From PALSA-1353 sp036267155 (GTDB lineage: Bacteria; Planctomycetota; Phycisphaerae; Tepidisphaerales; Tepidisphaeraceae), in assembly GCA_036267155.1 (NCBI GenBank), contig DATAWP010000054.1, positions 193,835 through 257,834 on the forward strand: a stretch of 64,000 nt of DNA, written 5' to 3'. Shown here in pieces: positions 17,639 through 25,587 of this stretch. The stretch's first letter is position 1. Each line of letters begins with the position of its first letter. The position numbers and the translations under genes were made by a program. Below the pieces are notes generated by a model. It did no database searches and was not told where the DNA came from. It saw only the letters and a program-made list of their open reading frames with translations.

Positions 17639-18326
17639 TCGGAGGCATCCTCCAGATTTCGTCCTTGATCGGCTGATTCACCTGGGTGTGGACGAATGTC
17701 AGAACGGTCACATTGCCGCCGGTTTCATTCATCACCATCTTTTCGATGTAGCGCTCGTCCTGGGCGAAGACGATGTCAATCCGGGTCATGGCTTTGCCCA
17801 TCATCGAGTCGGTTTGCGGAACGAACCGCAGCGAAAGCGGATTTTCGCTGAGCACGTCCACTTCATAACTTTTCGAGAGTGCTTTGTAATCGCCGAGAAA
17901 CCAGGCCTGAATCTGCTCTGAGACGGCCTTGAACGTCGGATCGCCGCCGAGGTGGATCACGTCAACCCGGTTGGTATCTTCATCCCATTGCTGAACTTCG
18001 TCGCCCTCGATGCGAATGGCGTATCGGACCGGCTCACGAACGATCCAGATCAGGCGGTCGGGCTTTTGCAGCGCGAAATGCCCGCGGATCGTGAGGGTGT
18101 GATTCAACATCGCCAGCGTTTTTTGTTCGACAAAATCCGCCTCCACCGTGGCGACGTCTTTCAGCTCGCTTTGAAGATGGTTGAGCTGCTGGAGAGAAAT
18201 GCGCGTGGTGGGACCGCTGGCCGCGGAGGGCTGGGTCGTGGAATCCGCAGGGGAATTTTCGGCTGTGGACAAACCGGCCAGCCCCAGAACCACGCAAGCG
18301 GCGAAAATTTGGGCGATTCGAGTCAT
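17628..18326 (-). CDS. LolA-like periplasmic carrier
   Basis: 232 residues with a signal peptide (FAACVVLGLAGLSTAE). The mature domain follows the LolA fold: a helix then strands VEADFVEQKTLAMLNHTLTIRG, RPDRLIWIVREP-like strand, and QAWFLGDYKALSKSYEVDVL. LolA-type proteins shield lipids in a half-barrel. Its start overlaps the radical SAM gene stop (ATGA) and its end overlaps the MMPL gene by 11 bases, so the export machinery is translationally coupled. Confidence 0.85.
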   Translation of the reverse strand: MTRIAQIFAACVVLGLAGLSTAENSPADSTTQPSAASGPTTRISLQQLNHLQSELKDVATVEADFVEQKTLAMLNHTLTIRGHFALQKPDRLIWIVREPVRYAIRIEGDEVQQWDEDTNRVDVIHLGGDPTFKAVSEQIQAWFLGDYKALSKSYEVDVLSENPLSLRFVPQTDSMMGKAMTRIDIVFAQDERYIEKMVMNETGGNVTVLTFVHTQVNQPIKDEIWRMPPNER

Positions 18327-19819
18327 GGGATCATCGCTTCCAGGAATTCATTGCTGGGCCGCCATATCTTGACCTGGCCGGTGGCCATGAGCTTTCCATT
18401 TTGATGAAGGACATCGCCTTCGACAACGCCGAAATCGCCGAAACGGGTGATCTTGCGGACGATGACAGTGAGCCGGTCGCCGACAAAAGCCTCGCCGGAA
18501 ACGATCAGGTCCTTGATCCCGATCAAAAGGCCGCGATGGACCTTGCCCACCTCGCCGGTGAGATGAAAGCCGTGGCAAGCCGCAAAGGACTGGGCGATCA
18601 TCTCGATGTAGGCCAACTCGTCAAGCCGGCCCGAAGCGTCCACGAGGACGGAATCCTGCCTGACGACGAACTCGGTGCGGGCGTAGCGCTCGCCGATCTG
18701 AACGAGCCGGTCGATCATGCGCATCGACGGGCCGTGGGGGATGATGCCCTGAACGCCGATCGGCAGCGATGGAATTTCGACGCCCTTGGCTTTCCAGCAA
18801 AGCTGGTCCCCGGCCAGGTAATCGCCGGTGAGTTGGTAGGCCGCCCCGCGGCAACCGTAGCAGTCGACCGTCTTGCAGCAGGTTCGGCACGGCTCCTTCA
18901 CCTTTTGCTCGAACGCCCGGATGTTTTCGAGCACTTCGCTGAGATTCAGAATTTCCGCCAACGGCTCAACGCGAATATCGCCGAGCGGAATCGTGACCCC
19001 GACGCAGGCAAAGATCGTCCCGCAGGGCGTGACATGACAGGCGAAAAGATGACGCTTGCAGGACCTGCCGATGAGCGACGGCGATGTTTCCCAATCCCGT
19101 GCGAATTCATCGTGGTCGATTCGCCCAAGCTCCTCGAACAGGAGTTTCGCCCGCTCGGGCGCGATGAACCTGGGCTTCTCATCCGCCCGAGACCGCGGCG
19201 TGATGATCTGAACGTACGGTTCCATTTTCTGCGATCGGGCCCAACGCCATATCGCGGGAATCTCGCCCAGGTTTTCGTCGCAGATATCCGTGCGAACCGC
19301 CAGTCGCGGCGCAATCGAATCGCCATAGCCGGCTCGCTTGAGGTTGGCCAAAGCGGCGTGGGCCGTGTCGTATGCGTGATCATTGCCGGCCAGACGGTTG
19401 GCTATGTCGCGATTCAGCGAGTCGAGCTTGAGAACCACGGCCACCCCGCGCTGGCGCAGAAACCGTGCCGTCGCGTCGCTCAGGGCGGCGCCGTTTGTGA
19501 AGAGTTCGACCTGCATCCCCGCCGCGTGGATATGGTCGATGAGTTGGAGAAGATCGGCATATGAAGTGGGCTCGCTGTCAACGAGAATGCACCGTCGAGC
19601 GCCCAGCGCAGCGGCCTGGTCGAGGAGACCAAAAATTTCCGGCAAAGACAGAGTGGGCCGAGCCGCTTGCGGCGATGATTGGCAGGCTGCACACTGGCAA
19701 TCACCCGGGCATGCCAAGTCGATTTCCAACGACAGCAACCCGGTGCGCTCGGCGCATGCGGCGATTTCCTCGCGGCTGAAACCGAGGCCGTTAATTCGAA
19801 TTGAGCAATCGCCACGCAC
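18323..19819 (-). CDS. Radical SAM protein fused to ApeP-like hotdog dehydratase
   Basis: 498 residues from a GTG at 19819 with AGGAG six bases upstream; an earlier GTG at 19867 lacks such a site. Residues 25-300 form a radical SAM-like barrel whose cluster motif is atypical: C37, C41, C43 and C46 (ACPGDCQCAAC), not clean CX3CX2C. A cysteine-rich SPASM-like region follows, with cysteines at 254, 261, 266, 272, 311, 314, 315, 320, 323 and 341. From about residue 360 a hotdog domain begins (GIIPHGPSMRMIDRLVQI ... ATGQVKIW), like the ApeP dehydratase of aryl-polyene clusters. The fusion suggests radical chemistry on an ACP-bound chain near a dehydration step. Its reaction is unknown. Confidence 0.8.
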   Translation of the reverse strand: MRGDCSIRINGLGFSREEIAACAERTGLLSLEIDLACPGDCQCAACQSSPQAARPTLSLPEIFGLLDQAAALGARRCILVDSEPTSYADLLQLIDHIHAAGMQVELFTNGAALSDATARFLRQRGVAVVLKLDSLNRDIANRLAGNDHAYDTAHAALANLKRAGYGDSIAPRLAVRTDICDENLGEIPAIWRWARSQKMEPYVQIITPRSRADEKPRFIAPERAKLLFEELGRIDHDEFARDWETSPSLIGRSCKRHLFACHVTPCGTIFACVGVTIPLGDIRVEPLAEILNLSEVLENIRAFEQKVKEPCRTCCKTVDCYGCRGAAYQLTGDYLAGDQLCWKAKGVEIPSLPIGVQGIIPHGPSMRMIDRLVQIGERYARTEFVVRQDSVLVDASGRLDELAYIEMIAQSFAACHGFHLTGEVGKVHRGLLIGIKDLIVSGEAFVGDRLTVIVRKITRFGDFGVVEGDVLHQNGKLMATGQVKIWRPSNEFLEAMIP

Positions 19820-19886
19820 GTTGCGCTCCTGCAATGGCCTCTCTACTGCTCCGGTCCTCAGCGCCACGCATTGGTTTGAGAAGTCC

Positions 19887-20663
19887 TCAAGCCGGCAGCG
19901 TTTCCAGATGCTGCCGGATTCTATCTCGAACCAGGTTCTTTAACTTGTAGGCGGACAAATCGTTGTATTGCTCGCGGGTGATGGCGGGAAGCTTGGCAAC
20001 GGTGATCCGGCCCGGATGAAGCACGATCGATCCGCGCCTGGGAATGTTCTCATTCCCCGAAATCGCCAAAGGCACGATGCTGGCGCCGGCGTGCTGGGCC
20101 AACCGAAATGCCGAGCCGTGGAACGGCCCGAGCCGGCGCGATCCCGAGCGCGTACCTTCGGGAAAGGTGATGATGGAGACGCCGCTGGCCAGCAGACGAG
20201 TGCCCGCTTTTATGAAAGCTTCCAAGGTCATCTGGCGGACTTTCAAATACTCCGCGAGCCAGGCAACGGGCCCCACCACGGGAAGTCTCGACGGCCAGTT
20301 GTTCAACACCTGGATGCACTCGAAGGGAAGACACGCCATGAGGAACGCATCGGAAGACGAGCGATGATTGGAAACGAACACGAACGGGGGCGAATCGTTC
20401 GGCGCGTAATCGACATACCGCACGCGAACCAGCGGCCAGCCGCATTTCAGAACGGCCGAACCGTAATTGCTGATGGACCGGCGAATGACCCATTTGGTTC
20501 GCCGGCGGCTTCGGGAAATGAGCAGGAACAGGCTGACATACGGTATGCCCACCAGAAGGAACATGCAGGTGACGAGCGGGACGGCCGACCAGAAACAAAT
20601 GTTGAGCCACAGGATAGATGCCAGAGAAATAGGCGAATTGGCATGAGCCGCCGGGGGCGTCAT
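19887..20663 (-). CDS. PlsC-type lysophospholipid acyltransferase
   Basis: 258 residues with two N-terminal hydrophobic segments (about 13-48). The HX4D motif is H100-RSSS-D105, and the second acyltransferase block FPEGTRS spans 167-173. It probably esterifies the polyene/acyl chain onto a glycerol or lyso-lipid anchor. In the operon it sits four bases after the ACP gene, its likely donor, and 67 bases before the radical SAM gene. It parallels the acyltransferase of aryl-polyene loci. Confidence 0.9.
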   Translation of the reverse strand: MTPPAAHANSPISLASILWLNICFWSAVPLVTCMFLLVGIPYVSLFLLISRSRRRTKWVIRRSISNYGSAVLKCGWPLVRVRYVDYAPNDSPPFVFVSNHRSSSDAFLMACLPFECIQVLNNWPSRLPVVGPVAWLAEYLKVRQMTLEAFIKAGTRLLASGVSIITFPEGTRSGSRRLGPFHGSAFRLAQHAGASIVPLAISGNENIPRRGSIVLHPGRITVAKLPAITREQYNDLSAYKLKNLVRDRIRQHLETLPA

Positions 20664-20667
20664 CGAA

Positions 20668-20928
20668 TCAGGCCCCTTTTTGCTCGCTTTTGATCAGGAT
20701 CAGGTAGTTATAGAGGTCCTGCATGGTCCGGATGGAGCGAACGCGCTCATCGTCGCGGACCTGGATGGAGAATTTCTTCTGGATGGCCGCGACGAGATCG
20801 ACGATATCGAGGCTGTCGAGGCCAAGATCGCCGAAAATCTGGGCCTGGGGGGTGATCTGTTCGCGCGGAATCTCAAACGAATCCACGAAAACCTCGTTCA
20901 CCGCTTCAATTATCTCAGAATCAGTCAT
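20668..20928 (-). CDS. Acyl carrier protein
   Basis: 86 residues from the ATG at 20928, preceded by AGGA; a longer upstream frame is not needed. S39 in FGDLGLDSLDIVDL is the predicted 4'-phosphopantetheine site. It is the first gene of the reverse operon, so the promoter should lie in 20929-21109. It closely resembles housekeeping AcpP but is likely dedicated to this locus. Confidence 0.92.
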   Translation of the reverse strand: MTDSEIIEAVNEVFVDSFEIPREQITPQAQIFGDLGLDSLDIVDLVAAIQKKFSIQVRDDERVRSIRTMQDLYNYLILIKSEQKGA

Positions 20929-21109
20929 TCCTGGCTCTCGCCCACGGCTCCGCCGCGAGTTTACCAAGCGGCCGATTCGAACACAAACCGCAAATGGATC
21001 GGGGTTTGGCGGTTTTCGTTGCCGTGACGACTCGAGATGCCGCCTGTAGTAATTGTCGTGAAATGTCCGATAATGCTTACGGAATTCCGCGGCAGGGAGG
21101 CCGCCGGCT
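20929..21109. promoter_or_regulatory. Divergent promoter region, ACP operon / fliM
   Basis: 181 bases between the divergent start codons. GGGAGG at 21093-21098 serves the TTG start of fliM. No clear sigma-70 hexamers or operator palindrome were recognised. Confidence 0.4.
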
Positions 21110-22150
21110 TTGAGTGACGTACTGGATCAATCCGAAGTAGACGCCTTGCTCGCAGCCGTTGACACGGGCGCCGTCGGGCAGAAGGAAGCGGCCCCGGCCG
21201 CCGCCGGGCCCAAAGGCAAGTCTGCCCTCGACGTACAGGTCTACGATTTCAAGCGGCCCGAGCGCGTCAGCAAAGACCAGATGCGGGCGCTCGAAGCCCT
21301 GCACGAAGGCTTCGGCCGAAATTTCGGCGCTGCCATTTCCGGATATCTCCGCACCATTATCGAAGTATCCGTCGCCCACATCGAGCAGCTTACCTACAGC
21401 GAATTCATTCACTCGCTGCCGAACCCAACCTGCTTCAACCTGCTCAAAGCCGAGCATTTGGACGGCCAGCTTTGCCTGGAAATCAGCCCGCTGATTATTT
21501 ATCCGATCGTCGATCGCCTGCTGGGCGGCAGCAACGCCGAGTTGTTCATTCCCCAGCGCCCGCTGACGCAGATCGAGCAGCGGCTGGTTCAGCGAATCAC
21601 CGACCGGGCGACGCATCATCTCTCCGAAGCCTGGAGCAATCTGACGCCCGTCACGTTTCGCGTGGAGGATTTCGAGAGCAATCCGCAGCTCGTGCAGATC
21701 GTCCCGCCGAACGAAACCGTCGTGGTGGTTGGATTCGAACTGAAGATGGGCAGCCGCGCCGGCACGATGGCGCTGTGCATCCCGTATAACGTCATCGAGC
21801 CGATCATGGGCATGCTGGCGACGCAGAACTGGTTCAGCTACCAGCGCAAGGGAGCGCAGGAGGATCATCTTCGCCGGCTGACCCAGAACGTGAGCAACGC
21901 GCCGATCCAGCTTCGGGCATTTTTGGCGCAGACCTCCATCAGGCTGAACGACCTGCTCACGCTGCAAGTGGGAGATCTGATCACGACTGAAAAGGAATCG
22001 GTTAACGACGTGCTGATTCAGGTGGAAGGGAAGAACAAGTTCGTCGCGCAGATCGGCCAGTATCGGGGCAAGCGAGCGATCAAACTAACCAGGATTCTCC
22101 AGCAGGCCGATGTTCCGACCGAGAAATCGGGTGCGGGGGAAGCCAGATGA
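21110..22150 (+). CDS. fliM: Flagellar motor switch protein FliM
   Basis: 346 residues with a TTG start (SD GGGAGG). The N-terminal CheY-binding segment LSQSEVDALL-like (DVLDQSEVDALLAAV) is intact, followed by the FliM middle domain (KRPERVSKDQMRALEALHEGFGRNF) and a C-terminal SpoA/FliN-like domain (ISIRLNDLLTLQVGDLITTEK). It forms the C-ring of the flagellar switch with FliG and FliN. No other flagellar genes are in the window. Its stop overlaps the next ATG. Confidence 0.95.
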   Translation: MSDVLDQSEVDALLAAVDTGAVGQKEAAPAAAGPKGKSALDVQVYDFKRPERVSKDQMRALEALHEGFGRNFGAAISGYLRTIIEVSVAHIEQLTYSEFIHSLPNPTCFNLLKAEHLDGQLCLEISPLIIYPIVDRLLGGSNAELFIPQRPLTQIEQRLVQRITDRATHHLSEAWSNLTPVTFRVEDFESNPQLVQIVPPNETVVVVGFELKMGSRAGTMALCIPYNVIEPIMGMLATQNWFSYQRKGAQEDHLRRLTQNVSNAPIQLRAFLAQTSIRLNDLLTLQVGDLITTEKESVNDVLIQVEGKNKFVAQIGQYRGKRAIKLTRILQQADVPTEKSGAGEAR

Positions 22151-22896
22151 GTCGTGCCGAGTCCGGCCGCCCCGCGGCAGTCGATTCTGCCGGGCGTTGG
22201 TTGAGCGCTTATCTCAAACGCTCGGAACTCCCGCTGCATAGTCTCGCTTTTCTGCTGCCGGCGATGATTCTGTTTGAGATTGGCACTGCCGTGCATCCCG
22301 CGGACCCGATCGCGTTCCGCATGTTGCAGATCTTCTTCGAGCAGCTTGGGGCTCCCGGCCGGTTCATTCCATGCTTCGTCGTCGTCGGGATACTTTTGAT
22401 CTGGCACATGGCGCGAAAGGACCCCTGGCGGGTGCATCTGGAAACGCTGTGGGCGATGCTTTTTGAAAGCTGTTTGCTGGCAATGCCGCTCCTGGCGCTG
22501 GGCACTGGGGTGGCGCGATGGAACATCCACATCCCGCTGGGCGCCAGAATGGATGGATGGCAAAGCAACGTCGTATTATCATTGGGGGCAGGCATTTATG
22601 AAGAGTTTGTTTTCCGCCTGGTCCTGATGACGGTGATTTCAGTGGTTTTGGCGAAGCTGTTGATTGTCGACAAGTCCTTGTCCAACCTACTAATGGTGCT
22701 CGGTTCGGCCACTTTATTTTCGCTATACCATTACTTGGGCAATGAACGGTTTCAGATGCAAAGTTTCGTGTTTCGAACAGCCGCGGGCATTTATTTTGCA
22801 GGGTTATTTATCACGCGCGGATTCGGGATAACTGCTGGATGCCACATTGCTTACGATGTCGCCATCGTTGCCTTGCAGGCATTTGCCCCACATTAA
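22147..22896 (+). CDS. CPBP (Abi-type) intramembrane metalloprotease
   Basis: 249 residues, about seven hydrophobic segments. The CPBP motifs are present: YEEFVFRLVL (EExxxR type), SLYHYLG with a histidine, and a late HIAYDV. Relatives include CAAX prenyl proteases and bacteriocin-immunity proteins. It overlaps fliM by four bases, which implies co-transcription, but no functional link with the flagellar switch is known to me. Confidence 0.87.
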   Translation: MSRAESGRPAAVDSAGRWLSAYLKRSELPLHSLAFLLPAMILFEIGTAVHPADPIAFRMLQIFFEQLGAPGRFIPCFVVVGILLIWHMARKDPWRVHLETLWAMLFESCLLAMPLLALGTGVARWNIHIPLGARMDGWQSNVVLSLGAGIYEEFVFRLVLMTVISVVLAKLLIVDKSLSNLLMVLGSATLFSLYHYLGNERFQMQSFVFRTAAGIYFAGLFITRGFGITAGCHIAYDVAIVALQAFAPH

Positions 22897-23200
22897 CAGC
22901 TGATTATTTTCTTCGTTTTCCAATTAAATCTTCTATAATCTTTCTCGTCCATGGATCGGACGGCGGCGTTGATTGCCGTCGCTCAGGATTCGGTGGGTGA
23001 TCCGTCCTTGGGGGCGGGTCGTGCTTCGCGTGGCGGATTGGAAAGGCGCAGGCAGGATGCCTGGCATTTCCTGAAACTCTCGCCGATGGCGAGCATGTCT
23101 ATCCGCACAGATGTAAGGTTTCGACAGTTTAGGACTTTGTTCCTTCTGTCACATTGTGAAGGGAGACTCCCCTTCTAGAAAGAGAAAGAGCAGGGACGCT
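22897..23200. other. Structured intergenic stretch
   Basis: About 300 bases with several short hairpins (CGGCGTTGATTGCCG, CTCGCCGATGGCGAG, GAAGGGAGACTCCCCTTC) upstream of a conserved hypothetical gene. No ORF is supportable. It may be a structured leader or small RNA. Confidence 0.35.
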
Positions 23201-23752
23201 ATGAGCAACCGTACCAAGCAACGTCGTTCAGGGGGGCTGACCCTCCTGCTTTACCAGCGTACACTTCATCCGGAATTATTCCGCATCCTCGCATCCGAGC
23301 GGGTGAGCCGCCGCGCCTATGAAGCCGATATTTGGCTTGTCGAAGGCGGGCACGTCATCAGCCTGATTGCCGGGAAAAACACACTGACCGAAGTGATCGT
23401 CACCAAGAGCGATCCGATGACGGATCGGGGTCTTCTGCTTTCCACCCCCTGCCGGGGCGAGAAATACCATGAAGACACCTATGGCAACATTCGTTACATG
23501 ATCAGCACTCAGGAAGAGCAGCTCACGCAGACGCTCTACGATGCCACCAAGCATGAGATCTCCAGCTACGCCGCCAAACGCGAGCTGATGACCGCCGAGG
23601 TCCCCAGCAAGCAGGAGACCGGCGGATCGCTGAGCGTTCTGGATATCGAGCGCCGAAGTCATGAACTGCTCGTCCAGAGTTTCCACCTCTTCGATGAGAA
23701 CCAGATGGTCATCAAAACCCAGGCGATCATTGAAGTGGTCAAGAACGCTTAA
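23201..23752 (+). CDS. Conserved hypothetical protein
   Basis: 183 residues from the ATG at 23201, following an A/G-rich stretch (GAAAGAGAAAGAGCAGGGA). The sequence looks like a soluble mixed fold: GGLTLLLYQRTLHPELFRIL, then YEADIWLVEGGHVISLIAG, a central RGEKYHEDTYGNIRYMISTQ and a C-terminal helical part ending in EVVKNA. I recall similar small planctomycete proteins of the DUF2617 type but cannot confirm it. A strong terminator follows 30 bases after the stop, so it is probably monocistronic. Confidence 0.75.
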   Translation: MSNRTKQRRSGGLTLLLYQRTLHPELFRILASERVSRRAYEADIWLVEGGHVISLIAGKNTLTEVIVTKSDPMTDRGLLLSTPCRGEKYHEDTYGNIRYMISTQEEQLTQTLYDATKHEISSYAAKRELMTAEVPSKQETGGSLSVLDIERRSHELLVQSFHLFDENQMVIKTQAIIEVVKNA

Positions 23753-23781
23753 GAATCGACGCCGATTACGCGAAGCACACG

Positions 23782-23810
23782 GCCCAGGTCCCATAAACCT
23801 GGGCTTTTTT
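23782..23810 (+). terminator. Rho-independent terminator
   Basis: An 8 bp perfect stem (GCCCAGGT / ACCTGGGC), 7-base loop and a run of six T residues, 30 bases after the stop of the hypothetical gene. Confidence 0.92.
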
Positions 23811-23925
23811 ATGCCCGGAACTGGCGGTCTAAATAAATTGCGCCATTACCCCGATCATCTTTAAAGCTGGAAACCTAAAATAGCTGGGGTACAGCAATTT
23901 ACCGCTGTATCAGGGAGCGTACGGG

Positions 23926-24195
23926 ATGGGCATGGTTACTGTTGAAGTTTGGGATGCCACCGGCAACAAGCGGCAACCGGTTGAGATGCCGGACGATGCG
24001 CCCGTCAATCGCCTTTTGGCCGTGCTGCTGGAGAAGATGAAATTTCCGCAGTACGCGCCCGACGGCCAGCCGCTGAGCTACAAACTCCATCACCGCGCTT
24101 CTGGCAAGCAACTTCTCGACGAGCAAACATTGGCGGATGTCGGCGTCAAGGATGGGGACGTCCTTCGTTTGCAGCCCGAAATCACCGCCGGCTGA
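23926..24195 (+). CDS. Ubiquitin-like EsaB/YukD-type protein
   Basis: An 89-residue single-domain protein with a beta-grasp pattern: VTVEVWDATGNKRQPVEMP, a helix NRLLAVLLEKMKFP, then GKQLLDEQTLADVGVKDGDVLRL. This matches ubiquitin-like EsaB/YukD proteins associated with type VII-like secretion and with bacterial ubiquitin-like pathways. It ends PEITAG, without a terminal Gly-Gly, so conjugation is unlikely unless processed. The next gene encodes an FHA membrane protein 19 bases downstream. Confidence 0.8.
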   Translation: MGMVTVEVWDATGNKRQPVEMPDDAPVNRLLAVLLEKMKFPQYAPDGQPLSYKLHHRASGKQLLDEQTLADVGVKDGDVLRLQPEITAG

Positions 24196-24214
24196 GGCGG
24201 CCTGCTTCCCAAAA

Positions 24215-25468
24215 ATGCCAGAAGAAAAAATCCAAATCACCTGGAGCGAGCTTAAAACCGCCAAGGTTGAGAAGCGCATTCGTGAGCAACAGGCCCTGGT
24301 GCGCAATCGCCGTTATGCGCAGATGAGCCCCGACGACCTGCCCGCTGCTCCAACCGGCCGTTCGTCCATTTGGTACAACTCGATCTTCCTTCTGGCCGCT
24401 TTCGGTTTGCTCGGCGGCATTCTCGCCTGGGCCGGCGGGGCGCTGATGCACCTGAGGCCCGATCTCGTCCAGCAGGCCGATCAGGCCATGACCTACATTC
24501 GGGAAATTCGCCAGACCGAGCGCACCTCGCCGAACGGCTACGGCCTCACTCCCCAGCAGGCTGATGACGCCATCCATGACATCCTCGTCGCCTCGGGCAA
24601 CAATCCTTATCTTGCAATTGAATTGGACACATCGCTGAGCCCCGATCGGAAACGGGAACGTCTCGAGGAAATCGCCCGGCTCGATCACCGGAAAGATCTG
24701 ATCACCCACATCATCGGATTCGGCCTGTGCGGCCTATTTATCTCGGTGTGCCTCAGCATCGCCGAGCCGGTCATCGACCACAATCTCTACGCGGCGGTGA
24801 AGAACGGGTCGATTGGCGCCACCCTGGGGCTGCTCGGCGGCCTCGCGGCTTCGCTGGTCGTCGATCGCATCTATCGCGCCGTCGGCGGCGCCGAGCATGG
24901 TTTGCTCCGCCAGGCCCTCGCACAATCCATCAGTTGGGGCGTGCTCGGCTGCTTCGTGGCGATTGCCCCCGGGGTCGTCGCCAAAAATCCCAAGCGGTTC
25001 CTCATCGGCCTGGCCGGCGGCGCCCTTGGCGGAATCGTCGGCGGCGTCCTCCTGGATCCCCTCTCGCGGCTCACGGCCAGCCCCGAGTTGGGCCGGCTCG
25101 CCGCCATCGGCAGCATCGGCCTGCTCACCGGCGCCGCCACCGGCATCATCGAACGCGCCGCACGCACCGGCTGGCTCAAAGTCACCGCGGGCCTCATCAG
25201 CGGAAAACAATTCGTTCTTTACCGCAATCCCACCTACATCGGCTCAGCGCCCGATTGCCAGATTTATTTGTTCCGCGATCCAAAAATCGGCCGACGCCAC
25301 GCCGCGGTTCATCTGCTCAAGGGGCGGATCGAAATCGAGGACCTCCCCCTCGGCGGCGACACGCGGGTGAATGGCCAACCCATCGCGCGGCACATTCTCC
25401 AAAACGGCGACCAGATTGCCGTCGGGGGAACAAGATTTCTCTTTCAGGAAAAGGTTCGAGAGGAATGA
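24215..25468 (+). CDS. Membrane protein with C-terminal FHA domain
   Basis: 417 residues from the ATG at 24215. A cytosolic N-terminus (1-48) is followed by a membrane helix, a helical region, then several glycine-rich hydrophobic segments (about 170-310). The C-terminal FHA domain (about 328-412) shows GSAPDCQIYL, RRHAAVHLLKGRIEIEDL and TRVNGQPI, the phosphothreonine-reading fold. The upstream ubiquitin-like gene suggests a joint role, possibly in a secretion or signalling complex. No kinase is adjacent. Confidence 0.82.
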   Translation: MPEEKIQITWSELKTAKVEKRIREQQALVRNRRYAQMSPDDLPAAPTGRSSIWYNSIFLLAAFGLLGGILAWAGGALMHLRPDLVQQADQAMTYIREIRQTERTSPNGYGLTPQQADDAIHDILVASGNNPYLAIELDTSLSPDRKRERLEEIARLDHRKDLITHIIGFGLCGLFISVCLSIAEPVIDHNLYAAVKNGSIGATLGLLGGLAASLVVDRIYRAVGGAEHGLLRQALAQSISWGVLGCFVAIAPGVVAKNPKRFLIGLAGGALGGIVGGVLLDPLSRLTASPELGRLAAIGSIGLLTGAATGIIERAARTGWLKVTAGLISGKQFVLYRNPTYIGSAPDCQIYLFRDPKIGRRHAAVHLLKGRIEIEDLPLGGDTRVNGQPIARHILQNGDQIAVGGTRFLFQEKVREE

Positions 25469-25476
25469 AGTATTTT

Positions 25477-25556
25477 TTAGCCGGCCCGCTTGCGGGCCGC
25501 GCTTTGCGGAGAATCGGTGCGCCCATTCGTACACGGCCCGCAAGCGGGCCGGCTAA
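25477..25556. terminator. Perfect 23 bp inverted repeat between convergent genes
   Basis: Left arm 25477-25499 and right arm 25534-25556 are exact reverse complements (TTAGCCGGCCCGCTTGCGGG... type), and each arm can itself fold. T-rich sequence flanks the left side and AATAAAA the right. It lies between the FHA and ABC genes, which converge, so it could act as a bidirectional terminator or be a mobile palindrome. Confidence 0.65.
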
Positions 25557-25587
25557 TAAAACGTGCCACACTCACGCTACGCCCGAA

